Assembly: GCF_000524195.1 (NCBI RefSeq)
Contig: NW_020170381.1
Coordinates: 1,297,678 to 1,361,677 of the forward strand
Direction of reading: 5' to 3'
DNA: 64,000 nt
DNA from: Echinococcus granulosus
Lineage: Eukaryota > Platyhelminthes > Cestoda > Cyclophyllidea > Taeniidae
The position numbers and the translations under genes were made by a program. The notes under the pieces are model-generated. The model saw nothing but the letters and a program-made list of their open reading frames with translations. It was not told the origin of the DNA and did not search any database. This document shows, one piece after another, positions 1 to 11,200 of the stretch. Numbering within the stretch: the stretch's first letter is position 1; each line of letters begins with the position of its first letter.

Positions 1-1056
1 AAGTGTATGCTGAATAGTAAAATGGTCTTATAAGAAACTTTTCAAGCTTTCTGTGCCAATACGCTCCTAATTTGAACTAATCAGGCGGCTCATGTCATCT
101 TAAACTAGATTGCTTAGTTGTCAGCGTCAACTAAAGCAACCAATGCAATTTTTGCCATCCTCGGGCAGATTCTCAACTACTATGCGGAGCGAGGCTCCTC
201 GGTCTCCGCTCCCCGATTCCCAGCGTTCCTAGACAAGCCCGGTTGATTCGCTTTGGACATCTTTATTAAAGGTGACAAGAGGGATAGGGAAAATACAATA
301 TTCAAGACGGAGGGGAGCCGCGGTCACTAGGTCAGGGAGGGGACGACCCGGCTACAAGGTTCGAATTTCCTGTTTGCCTCCTCCCTGAAAAGCACATTAA
401 AACAACATAAGTACTACAATTATATATTGATCAAGATTATTTTCAAGTTTTCCGTCATGGAAAAGCCTATTAAAATTAAACAGCTTATTATGATTCCTGA
501 GGATGTAAGTAAGTACAGATTTAAAGTAACGTTGTTGCAAAAAGTGATAAAGCATAGTTGCAAAAAAATGTTCGCAGCTGCGCAAATCCGTATTTTGGTA
601 GGTAATTCATCCTTTTAAAAAAATGGACGATTTGGAATCCAGATCACGTCAGAATAGCATGAGTTCTTTAGAACGACCCTTTTAAATTGTTTGGTATTCT
701 AACTGCTTCTCTATGTGCCTTAAAAGGGAAACAGGCACTCGTAATTATTGACACTATAATAATTACTCCGGTTCTTTAAATATTATATGCATGAACGCTC
801 ATCTACTGCATGTGGATGTTATTGGGACTAAGGTAAGGCTTTTTCTAAAAGGCTTTACTTTGCCGTAGAAATAGCAAGAGTAAATCACGTGAAGTATTTT
901 ATAACACTCATAATTCTGAGGTCATGTGAAGTGCGCAGTTCATCAACACAATTTTCCGCGCGAAATCCTACGACAGATAGGTAAGACCTCCATTTTTATT
1001 GTAACCACGCTTCAGTTTAAGGTCTTATTACTCAACAACATTTGTGTGTACTAACT
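1..1056. other. 5' flanking sequence, no gene seen
   Basis: No convincing exon on either strand; the open frames near 400-620 have no recognisable domain. About 180-385 is more GC-rich than its surroundings and ends in a GGTTCGAATTTCC stretch resembling a pol III B box, but the flanking bases do not fold into a T-arm and no A box is evident, so neither a tRNA nor a SINE is called. Promoter elements of the downstream phospholipase gene may lie here but none is identifiable. Confidence 0.5.
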
Positions 1057-4000
1057 ATGGAGAATAACCTTTCTGTGGAATATATCAGATGGTTCTATAA
1101 ACCACTGAAATGCAAGAACATTACCCCAACTGTCGAACCATTTTCCGGATATGATACTGTTCGTATCGAAACAAAGTACCAAGAATTTTGTAATGGTCTG
1201 AATTTGGGTGACTGCAAGCTTGAAGTTAGAGAAGGGTTGTATGAAATCGACTTTTCAACTCGATTGTGCACCCCAATTTACTGGAATTGCGATCGAATTC
1301 CTAAGGTTTCAAGGAGCATCTTTTGGCGATCAGCGATTGTTCAAAGAGGGCTGTGGTTTAGAACTGATAACTGGCAGCCAATAGATGAAGCCGAATCCAA
1401 AGCGCTAGAAGATGTTTACATTAATGAAATCCTGAAATTGCCGAATCTCCTGGTACCTAAAAATGAAAAAAATGATGGTATGCAATGTCGAAAAATCTAG
1501 TTCAGTCATTGCTTCCTTGAATATTAATAACAGATACTACAGATTCTTAAAGAACGGTGATGTCTATCTTGATACGAATGCTGCTGCACACTACTTCAGG
1601 AAAAAGTACTCGATGATTGACGGTAAATTCTGGCAAATAAGACATTTGTTCAGGCATCCTCTTATCAAGGGGTTATAATAAACTTGCAACAAAGGATGAT
1701 CAACCTTCTGATGTATCACATCTTGTCTTCATTGCACATGGAATCGGACAAACTCTAGGTAGCATCACATGGGACTGCATAAGGTACTAGCCTTTTTTTA
1801 AAAAGATGCTATAAACAAGTTGCTTGTTAATTAACGTGGCTCCGATAATGGCAGAGTTTTCTGTTTCCTTTTACTGAGATAAGACGTCAGGTGCTCAACT
1901 GGTGTTTGATTCTACCGTATTTTAGATTACGAGAAACGTGCTCAAGGCTGAAAAAAAAGTACTTTACGAAGTACAAGGGTCGATTGGAGTTCCTACCTAT
2001 TGAATGGCGTACAAATCTACCATTAAATGAGGGAATTATACGCAGTGTCACTATAACGGATTGTCAGCCTCTACGTGCTTACCTCAATAGTACTGCACTA
2101 GATATTATGTATTATACGAGTTCCATACAACGCATGGAGATTATGAGGGCCTTCCATCACGAAGTTGTTCGTCTCTATAGTCTCTTCTGTGCACGTAATC
2201 CTCACTTTACAGAACGTGGTGGCAAAGTTTCTATTATGGCGCACTCTCTTGGTGCTGTAGTGGCCTTTGATGTTCTCACAACATCCACACCCATGTACTC
2301 AGATATGGCCTATATTTGCATGTTGCAAGTAAGGAACAATATTGGTTTTCTTAGAATTTAAAGAGATATCCTATTTGATTTCAAGTATTTTGATTCAAGA
2401 TTTTGGAGGAATAAAATTTCGTAAAGGTGTCAATTAAAGATGAAAAATGCTTGATGTTCACGCAAACTTTCACTATAGGCCAGTTAAGTTCACCGAACTG
2501 TTCAGTGTCCACCAGTGTTTATTCAACCGCACTGTCAAAAAGGATTTGAAATTAACGTTATTTGTCCCAGGCTCTCAAATTTAATCTTCCCCTTATAATG
2601 AGTTTAACATCTCCTCTTCTATTATTCTTTTACATTTATTTTTCGTACTTAGAAGATGAACAATGAATTTAACGAAAATTGTGACCTGATTTCACATCAC
2701 ACCAGGTAACCGTTTAATTCCCATTGCTTGCGATTATTGACGAATTCAAATATTTGTTCTTAGATTCCATTTCGATACTTTCTTCGTATCGAGGACTAAA
2801 GCAAATGGAGCTCTACTTGGTATACAAAGAACAAAATAATTCTCTGCACAATTACCATAACTTTTGCATACCTTGTTGTATGAAGGGCTAACTTAAATAT
2901 TTCGAAAATTTTGGTATCTCAAAGTTGGCCTATGCACGGTAATTTGTCTACTAGACGCAAAGCAGATTAAAAATCACAGTCTAGTTTCGCGAAAAATAAC
3001 CACTAATTGTAAACGGTTCATGCCAGTGGCGGTTGAAATATTTTACCTGCTAAAAGTCCCACTGTGTATTTTACGAAAATTGTTCGTAGTCTAACGAAAC
3101 CTTGTTTCAATTCCGTCACTTTTTAGGTTAACAGAAATAGAGCGAAAACTCCTAAACCGCACAGAATCCCAGAAGGTATTATTTTTGTTGTGCACTTTTT
3201 TATCAAAAACATACCAGAATAGTAAGTTGTATTTCAGAGAAAGTTATAGACTTATTGGTAGAAATGCTAATCACGTGTTTCCACGCATTGCCCATTCTTT
3301 TCGGCATCCAGTTGATTGAAGAGCAATTGAAGGTTTTGAATTGGTGGTTTAGGCTACTTAAACCGGACTACGACTAATGTTTTGTATTTAACTCAACTGT
3401 AAGCGTCTAAGCCAACATGTATGTGCTAAGTCCAAACTACCACTATGTATGGGAGTACAGCATTTGATAAAAATATAGGCAGGACTTTTCTGAATCTTAC
3501 TCTATTTGGAACCAAGTGTTCTTGTCAGATTTCTCCTGTTTAAATGTGTCATCGACACCGTACTTATTTGGCTCTTTTGAAAGAGTCTCCTAGCGTCTCA
3601 ATAACGCTTTAGATAGTGCTTAATGGATGTGTTTTAATTCCAACCTTCTGCCGGTTTCTTTTAAATACCCACCTCCGAGGTATGCCCTTCCATTCTCCTG
3701 GGCTTTGAGCTCGCTCTAACAAAGCTAGACCCTTTCATACAAGTTGCATTTTCCTCCTTAACTTCATGCGTTGATATTCGAGTAATTTTAACTTCCAGAT
3801 TTGCTCAAAAATATGATGGAGTGAGAGCACTCCACTCAACACTTGATGTATTTGCAAACCGATTCCCGTTGTAAATGGTTTGCTTCTAAAATACAGGTCT
3901 TTCTAACTGTTGATACCATCGATATAAGGATATGTTCCTAAATCAAAGTTGATCTCCACTCCTGCTCTCTTTGTCTACCATCAATAATGGTCCCCATTCG

Positions 4001-6532
4001 CTGTAATAAGTATGAACAGGCATGTTGAATATCACTACCATTAGTGGATATCTAATTTACCTGACCGTATTTTCACAAGCTTTTGAGACGGGTAATTTTA
4101 TCAGATTCAGTCTTCAGTGATTCATTGACTGCGTTAAAATACCCCGATATGTGGGTGGATTAGATAATAGTGATGTGGTCATGGTTAGTCTAGGGCACAC
4201 TAGTATGACAAAAGCACCATCGACTCAAGTAATTTTTGTTCTTTTCAGGATGTACCGGAGCTACCCAGTACCGCCTCATTTCCTGAAGTATGACATTTGG
4301 ACTTAACGAAGGCACTTTTTGAATTATGCATATTACGGTTATTAATAGCGCCATAAGGATAAGGCACTCCATGGGATCTATCAAACTAACAGAAACTTTT
4401 TAGAGATTGACATTTGAAAGGCAAAAACTGTGTGCATACTTGTGTTTCCTTAGTGGGTTTACAGAAAGGCACGTTCTCTACTTAGATGCTTAATCTTCTT
4501 GCACTTTCCCGTAAGGCAAGAAATGCATAAACAAGATTCTAGCTGCTTGACAATGTTCAGTAAGTGCGTTCAATAGAGGCTCCTCTCAAAAGAAAACGAA
4601 CATGGCAAGAATACATCAGACAATATATAACAATAGAGGTAATGGGGCTGAATGTTATTTGTATTATATCAATATTTTTTGGTTTTTGTTTTCGTCAGTA
4701 CATATAGTTTGAAATAAAGTTTCGGCACAAAGGTTTGGGTTTTTTATTGCCATTCAGCTATAAAAGTTAATTTTATATGCAATAAGTCGCCCGTCATCGC
4801 TTCTTCATGGAACTTATCGTCTAAACGCGTGCCCGTTTTCAGTGAAAACGATGTAAGCATAGGAAACATTTAAGCCAATGCATTTGCTTCCCTACCAAGA
4901 ACTTGAATTTTGAACAAGTTACAAAAAAGGATTTTCAAGATAGTTAAATTTTTTTAACCGGGAAAAGGGTAAATCGCATTTGTTATCAGAATATAAAACT
5001 GGAGGATTAAGGGATTAAAACGAATGTAAAAGCAGATAGCATAACACGAGCTTAAACCGTCCCTGACTAGTTTGCGATGAACCACGATAGACTAGTTTAA
5101 CCTTGATAATCATATCACTGGCTTCAATTCCTGTGATAAAGGTCTCTTCCTAATCCGTTTTTTGTTTTTTTTTTCGATATGCCGATTGTGTTTTTAACAC
5201 TACTCAGCAAAGCCTGAGAAAATGCAAATGCAGTTTCATTTTCCAACGTATATGAAAGCACTTCGCTGGTAATTATAAAGATTAAAATCATGACAACTTG
5301 AGGAATTATAAGCCATGTTTTTGTGGATGTAGATAAAAAATCTCTTTTGCCTCGGCTCTCCTCTGGGTGTTTTCCTCGCTTTACGTGGTGTTAAGCCGAC
5401 AGATGAAGAAGTGTCACTGGATAAATCCCAGGCGCAAAATGAAGTGGAAGCTCCTGATTCTGATATTGATGAAGATTCAGACGCCAAAAATACCGAGTGT
5501 CTGAAGAGTTGTTTAAAATTTAGGGATGAATCCCATCTGCAGAGCAGCAGGACGAACTTCCGACTGTTTAATATATTTCACCCCCGTGATCCAGTTGTAT
5601 GTTTAAAAACAACTTATATCTGTACTGCTCCGTGAATTTTGGACGTAAATGGAATGTTATATTTTAGGCATATCGTTTAGAACCGCTCATCTTAAGGCAT
5701 TACACTAATATTCAGCCAGCCGTTATTGGCAATCCCAAGCTCCTCAAAGTTCCTGATCTGCCCAAGAGTCCTCCTGTACGTCCCATGGAAGATTCTTTTG
5801 GTTTTATAGAAAAACAGCCAAATAACAAACAGAAAGCAAAGTTTTCGAAGGTATTTACTAAGAAATAGTTATTGCATCAACAGCCTTTGCAGTGAGCACG
5901 ACCGCATGATTACTTTCAGTTGCAGGCAAGAACGAACTCATCTTCTTCGGTTCCAAAATCTCTCGGTCTCGCACGTAAGCTACCATCTTATATCTAACCA
6001 TTCATGAATCCCACCACCTTTCACCATCTTTCGTGCAAATATTGGCACCATCCAACCGACTCAGAAAAATTCACTTAGTCTTTTAAAGGCATTAATCTAA
6101 AACCATAGACAAGAGCCAGCAGAAACCAGGAAAAATGTGCCGGTAAGACTGATGATAAGGCGCCAAAGTAGAGATACGAAGCGTGGAAAAGAAGACATTA
6201 AATGAGTACATACCCGAATCAATGCATGTTTTTGTCTTTCCAAAAAAGTGAATGCCCTGGCAAATTACCTGAAGAAAAGTCACCCTCCAGGAATCGCGAG
6301 CCTCTTCGACACATGGGAAGAGCCGGCAGACGGAATGAAAATGATGCCGTCTCCTTCCGAGCGTCATCTCCGCGCACGCATCGACTTCCAGCTTGAAGCT
6401 GAAGAACTAACTGTACAGAACCTACTTATGCACGTGTTTACATCGCATGGTGGCTACTGGACGAACGAGGCACTGTGTCTTTTCCTTCTATCACAGATCT
6501 TTGGTGAAGCCCCGAAATTCACATCTCCCTAG
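1057..6532 (+). CDS. DDHD1: DDHD1-like intracellular phospholipase A1 (8 exons)
   Basis: Predicted cytosolic/membrane-associated phospholipase A1 of the DDHD family, which hydrolyses phosphatidic acid and related phospholipids. Exons: 1057-1477, 1506-1622, 1654-1783, 1926-2328, 5333-5596, 5668-5850, 5926-5974, 6249-6532; 1851 nt, 616 residues, in frame throughout. Landmarks: N-terminal WFYKPL block, HGIGQ (about 208-212), EFLPIEW, LNSTALDIMYYTS, lipase nucleophile motif AHSLG with Ser about 330, then the DDHD domain with FCLGSPLGVF, FHPRDPVAYRLEPL (Asp about 443), RIDF (Asp about 568) and SHGGYW (His about 589). Start is the first ATG of the open frame. Introns 1 and 2 are only 28 and 31 nt; intron 4 is 3004 nt. 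The loop between AHSLG and FCLGSP is far shorter than in human DDHD1, so a small exon may be missed in intron 4. Closer to DDHD1 than to DDHD2/SEC23IP. Family assignment is strong; the exon at 5926-5974 and the last acceptor are the weakest parts. Confidence 0.88.
2329..5332 (+). other. 3-kb intron 4 of the DDHD1-like gene
   Basis: AT-rich sequence between donor GTAAGG (CAA|GTAAGG) and acceptor GGATGTAG. No exon was recognised. Direct joining gives ...CMLQ|IKNLFCLGSP, which aligns with the family's KVENFFCMGSP and keeps phase 0, so no additional exon is required. Confidence 0.6.
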
Positions 6533-6685
6533 GGAGTGAAGATCTTCATAAAGAAAATTAGTATTTTTGGATTGAATCTGCTTTATCTTTTTACGGGATT
6601 CATTGTTGATAAACTAGAACCAAATTCCCATTTCGCATAAAAGATATGTGGACAGTGCATTTTCCGATGCCATTTCCGGTACTTG

Positions 6686-6700
6686 AATAAAGTCAATAAA
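6686..6700 (+). terminator. Tandem poly(A) signals of the DDHD1-like gene
   Basis: Two AATAAA hexamers, 6686-6691 and 6695-6700, about 155 nt after the TAG stop codon. The remaining sequence to 7164, between this gene and the convergent ABT1 gene, shows no exon. Confidence 0.6.
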
Positions 6701-7164
6701 GGCTGCTTTTCAGATCCCTTCCATCGGTTACCAAATGTAATTAGGGACGACTGCCATTTGCTGCTTATATGTATTCCATTACAGCAAACAAAGCAACGGT
6801 TATCGGAGTTTCAACGTCGGATTAAGATCAAAATAACTAGTTTATGACATGCTTTCACTTTATACAGCGTTCAGTCGATTAACAAGTCTACCTGTTGCAC
6901 AAAACCGTACTCGAAACTCTCAACAACCCAACCTAGTTAGCAAACAAAGCGGACTGGAAGAACAAATAAATCCGCACAAGAAAACTGGTGGCATCACGCG
7001 GCAGATACCATCATTACATTGCCTAGGTGCCAACTTTGCTGCAAAAAGAGTGACGCCAAAGAATGTACATTCTCTTAATCAATAAACCTAATGAATTGCA
7101 AGAAACAAGTACAGGTATACTATTTACATGAGTGACATGTGTACACATGATAAAGATGATCAAA

Positions 7165-8046
7165 TTATGCCCCACCGGAAAAGAGGTTGTTCATAAAGTC
7201 TTTGTCAGTCAGGGCGGAAAACCCTTCAATGCCTTCAGGAGCCGTACGACTGGACCGCGCCATGCGATCTCTAAGCTCCTCTTCAGTAGGTTTTTGCAGA
7301 GCGACCAAATCAAGGGGGTTTCTCTCCTTAAACCTACAGGTACAGTAAAATATTATGAAAATCAACCCAACTGCGAAGACAAGCAATGCAAAACTTTAAT
7401 GAAGTAACTACAAAACAGGAAATGACTACTGGATATACAGGACAACAAGCATGAAATACTAAACCAAAAATGCAAATAGTTTGAGTACTATAGCGCAGAC
7501 GCAAAAAGGTTCCCGCTAGGTAAAGTACCTTCCTTTCTTGGACGCTCTCAACCTAGCCTCCAATTTGTATGAATCAATACTGTTTTTGAAAAGCCGTGCT
7601 TGTTTTTTAGCGGTTATAATATCACGATCCTTCTGAATCCTTCTTCGTTCCTCATCCTGACGCTCCATTGCAAACAAATCATCCCAAGTTACTTTTGAAA
7701 GGAATCGCACATTCCACAGTTCACCGAACCAAGGTTTTCTCTAGAGATGCGATTTGAATAGGGGAAATACCTTTCCTCCAGGAACCTCTAAGCAATTTAA
7801 AGTTCTTGCAGCTTTTCTGGCATTTTTGCGCTTAACAAACTCCACCCAACCTTCCGAATACTGACGCTGCGTCTTGTCACGCGACGTCTTCTTTGGAACA
7901 AGGTAGACACGGTTAATTGGCCCAAAGTTTTGAAGTTCTTGGGTTAGCATTGCAACATTCATGCCAGTAGGGATGGACGAAAAATAAACAACACCAGAAA
8001 ACGCGAAAGAGTCGCTTTCGGAAGAACGATTCTGGCTGAACACCAT
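7165..8046 (-). CDS. ABT1: ABT1/Esf2 RRM-family ribosome biogenesis factor (3 exons)
   Basis: Homologue of activator of basal transcription 1 / yeast Esf2, a nucleolar RNA-binding protein that acts in small-subunit pre-rRNA processing. Exons on the minus strand: 8046-7771, 7740-7529, 7333-7165; 657 nt, 218 residues (human about 272). The RRM core runs from FSGVVYFSSIP through YSEGWVEFVKRKNARKAA, followed by KPWFGELWNVRFLSKVTWDDL, then QKPTEEELRDRMARS near the C terminus, matching the ABT1 tail (RPTEQELRARK). The ATG at 8046 is the first after an in-frame TGA at 8100-8098. Intron 1 is 30 nt (7770-7741), a multiple of three whose last codon is an in-frame TAG, so retention would truncate the protein. 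Intron 2 is 195 nt. Shares a short intergenic region head to head with IFT122. Confidence 0.9.
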
Positions 8047-8285
8047 GCCGGCATAAAAGAAGCAGACCAACACCCGAGATAAGCAACGGCCACGCGGTCA
8101 AGATGTGAACTAAAAATGTAAACTAAAACAAAATCACTTTATTTTATTAGGATAGACAATTTAAAAATTTAGCGTTAAACTTTCAAATTTATGAGATATA
8201 TTGATGGCTTAATTTTTGTTTAGCTGTATCAAAGGGCTCGATATACATACCAATTCAATTATTGCGATAACTGAGGAGCCGGCTG
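8047..8285. promoter_or_regulatory. Putative bidirectional promoter, ABT1 / IFT122
   Basis: About 239 bp separate the ABT1 start codon (minus strand) from the proposed IFT122 start codon (plus strand). No room exists for separate long promoters, so a shared divergent promoter is inferred. No clear TATA box or factor site was identified. If the IFT122 first exon is wrong, the interval changes. Confidence 0.4.
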
Positions 8286-11200
8286 ATGGATTGCGCTACG
8301 AATTGGTCTGTGAAAACTAGGGGAAAGTCCTGTTTGCCAACGTGGTAAAACAGCTCTGCATTGTATACTCTAAAGTGTCTGGGATTTGTGTTTTAGTCCT
8401 GATGGCAAATTAATTGTCGCAGTTGCCGGTTGCAACGTACTGGTTTACAAAGCTGAATGCGGAACATTGCTGAGAACATTAAAAGGTCATAGAGACGTTT
8501 GCTTGTGTGTTAAGTTTAGTTCTGATGGATCCTATTTTGCGAGTGGTGGGGTAGATAATAGTGTCATAGTGTGGAAAAGTGTTGGCTTCGATGGCGTCTT
8601 AAAATACACGTAAGTTCTGCGGGGTCTACTATTTACCCTTCGAAGGCACAACTCCAGCGTACAAAGTCTATGTTTCAATCCAAAGGTGTTACTTCTAGTC
8701 AGTTGTTCATCCTGTGATTTGGGTATTTCGCCAGTAGTGCTAAACCGTATTTTAAGGTCTCTGGACGCCTGACCAAAAGTCCGTTAAGCGGGCCAAGCTT
8801 CCGTGTCGTCCCCTCTGTTTGGGGTGGACAAATGACGGAAATCTTCTAGCCGTTGGTTTGCAAAATGGTTTTGTGACCATACGGAATCAAGTAATTCACT
8901 GAATGTGCTGGTAGTTTTAGGGTGGGGAAGAGATGATGTCTGTTGAAAAGGGGGATGGAGCCGCTATATGGGATTTGCAGTGGACATACTTAAAGTAATT
9001 TGAACTTACAGCGGCATGTTCAGCTCTTGTAAAGCGGAAATGCTTGCGGTTTGTGATTGGAGTGAAAGGTTGTCGTTCTACCACTTAGCCGGTAAACAGG
9101 TGAGTTGTTAAAGTCGGTGAAAATAAAACGCTTTGTTGCTCTATACTGTCTGTCGAAAATGGCTAAATTTTTAATTAATGATTTAGGTAATTCCTTCAGT
9201 GCATACCTACATATTTTTAAAGCAAGCTAAGTGAGCATTTTAATCGTTCCGACTTGCTGAATGAATAATAAGATCGAAAAGACTTGGCTAAAGCATGTAA
9301 TGTGGGATGATTCAAGTGCAGTTGTATGATTGTTATGTATATTAATATGGTTCGCCTATGCTACCTAGTTATATAGTTGCTGTCCTGACAAACTTAGATT
9401 AAAATGAATGTATTTTTGGTGTTTTACATGCAAAAGTGCGCTTTTCCGCGTTTTCCAATTGAAGATGCAGTTTACCAGTCCTGTTGATATTTTAATTTTG
9501 TTTTTAAGGTATTGCAGCCAAGTGGATCCTTGATGAGCAGGCTCACCATTGCACAAAAAGTATTACATATTATTCCTGCTAATCAGTCCCTAAAATGTGC
9601 TTTTTCTTAATGTAGTCTGTCAAAGGTCCAGTTGGCATCAAGGTGAGCCTATAAATAGCTGATTACCTCAGTTCATTCGAATATTAGTGTGGAAAAGATC
9701 GCTACCTTGGATTTATTCCTATGTGCATGAAGTGGATTGGGGACTTGTCTGAGTATTTGGCAATTGCTGGACAAAATCGGAAAGTGAATTTGTACAGTTA
9801 TGAGGGTTGTCAGCTTGGAGCTCTCAGTGAAGAAAATTCCTGGATTCTGAGTTCTGCCAAGCACCCAAGAGAGAAGTGCTTGGTGAGTAAAATTGGGTGT
9901 TTTCGGCCATATCTTTCTCGTTCTCTTGGGTGATTTACTTATAATACTGGAATAATTCCAAATTGTTTTAATTGCGTTGTAGATAATCGGTTGTCAAGAT
10001 GGAACTATTCGAAGCTTGACATACTCCTTACCCATCGTTCATAGTTTCTTTCGCGATCGCTATGCCTTCAGAGAAATAATAACAGATGTGGTTATTCAGC
10101 ATCTAGTGACAGAACAAAGAGGTAGGCTGACATTCTCCGTCTCAAGATATCCAGCTCGCATCAAATGTCGCGATGTGGTGGAAAAAATTGCTGTCTATAG
10201 GAATCGACTAGCAGTGAGTTGGATGTCTACGCTATGCATCACTAATTCAGATTCAACTCTCAGACCGTATCCTCATTTACGAATCGGCACTTGATGATGC
10301 TTTCGATATGCATTACCGAATACAAGAAAAGGTTATGCTAACGTTTGATTGTCAACTACTCCTATTAACGTCTCAACATATTGTCTACTTTCAAGGGCGC
10401 CGTATAACGTGCATAAACTCACAGGTAACGAATCAACATCATCTTTGATGAAGGCGGTACTTATGGAGCTATTTCACGTTAGGCTAGTTAAAAATTGAAG
10501 TGATTGTTGCTTTGCCGGAAATTATTCCACGATTGAATATTTTGTTGACAGCTGGATTGAAATGTAATTACCTCACTCGGTATACAATGCCTTCTGTGGA
10601 GCTGTTTTTCGATTAGCGGTGATGCCGAATAGAATAGTTTAAGAAATGCTTTATTTCCTCATGTAAAAACACATCGTTTCGCAAATATGTCATTTGTTGA
10701 AAAACAGGTGCCGTGGCAACTCATACGTTGTTAAAAAAGGGTACTTCAAAAATTTGTAAGGCATCTCATTTTGGTACCAGAGGTCTTCGTGTCGCAAATA
10801 TTCGCAGTTGATGATGAGGTCGTGACACCAATGATCGAACATCTAACCGGGCTTATTTTGTATTATTATAAGCTTAAATACGTGACGTGACGCTCACCAT
10901 CGTCATTGGTGTTCTTTTTTACCCCTTATCGCTCAGCACCGTGGTGAGTGATTGCACTCGAGTCATCCACAAAATAGAAAGAATAACACAATAACCTAAT
11001 ATTGACAGCAGCAATAAATATCGTGATTTTTGATTCGATTAATCTACTGAATTATTGGGATAGGTAGCACCGGTGTTTTACAGTTGGCTCTTACACGCTG
11101 AAGGCTATGGACAAGAGCATTTATCTAGCAGCTAAACTCCGGAAGTATTAAAGAAGGTGCAAAATGTATGAGTGTCCAGCGATCTCTCCATTATTAAAAC

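Noticed and set aside
340..385. tRNA or SINE suggested by GGTTCGAATTTCC
   Set aside because: Flanking bases do not form a T-arm and no A box or cloverleaf could be built.
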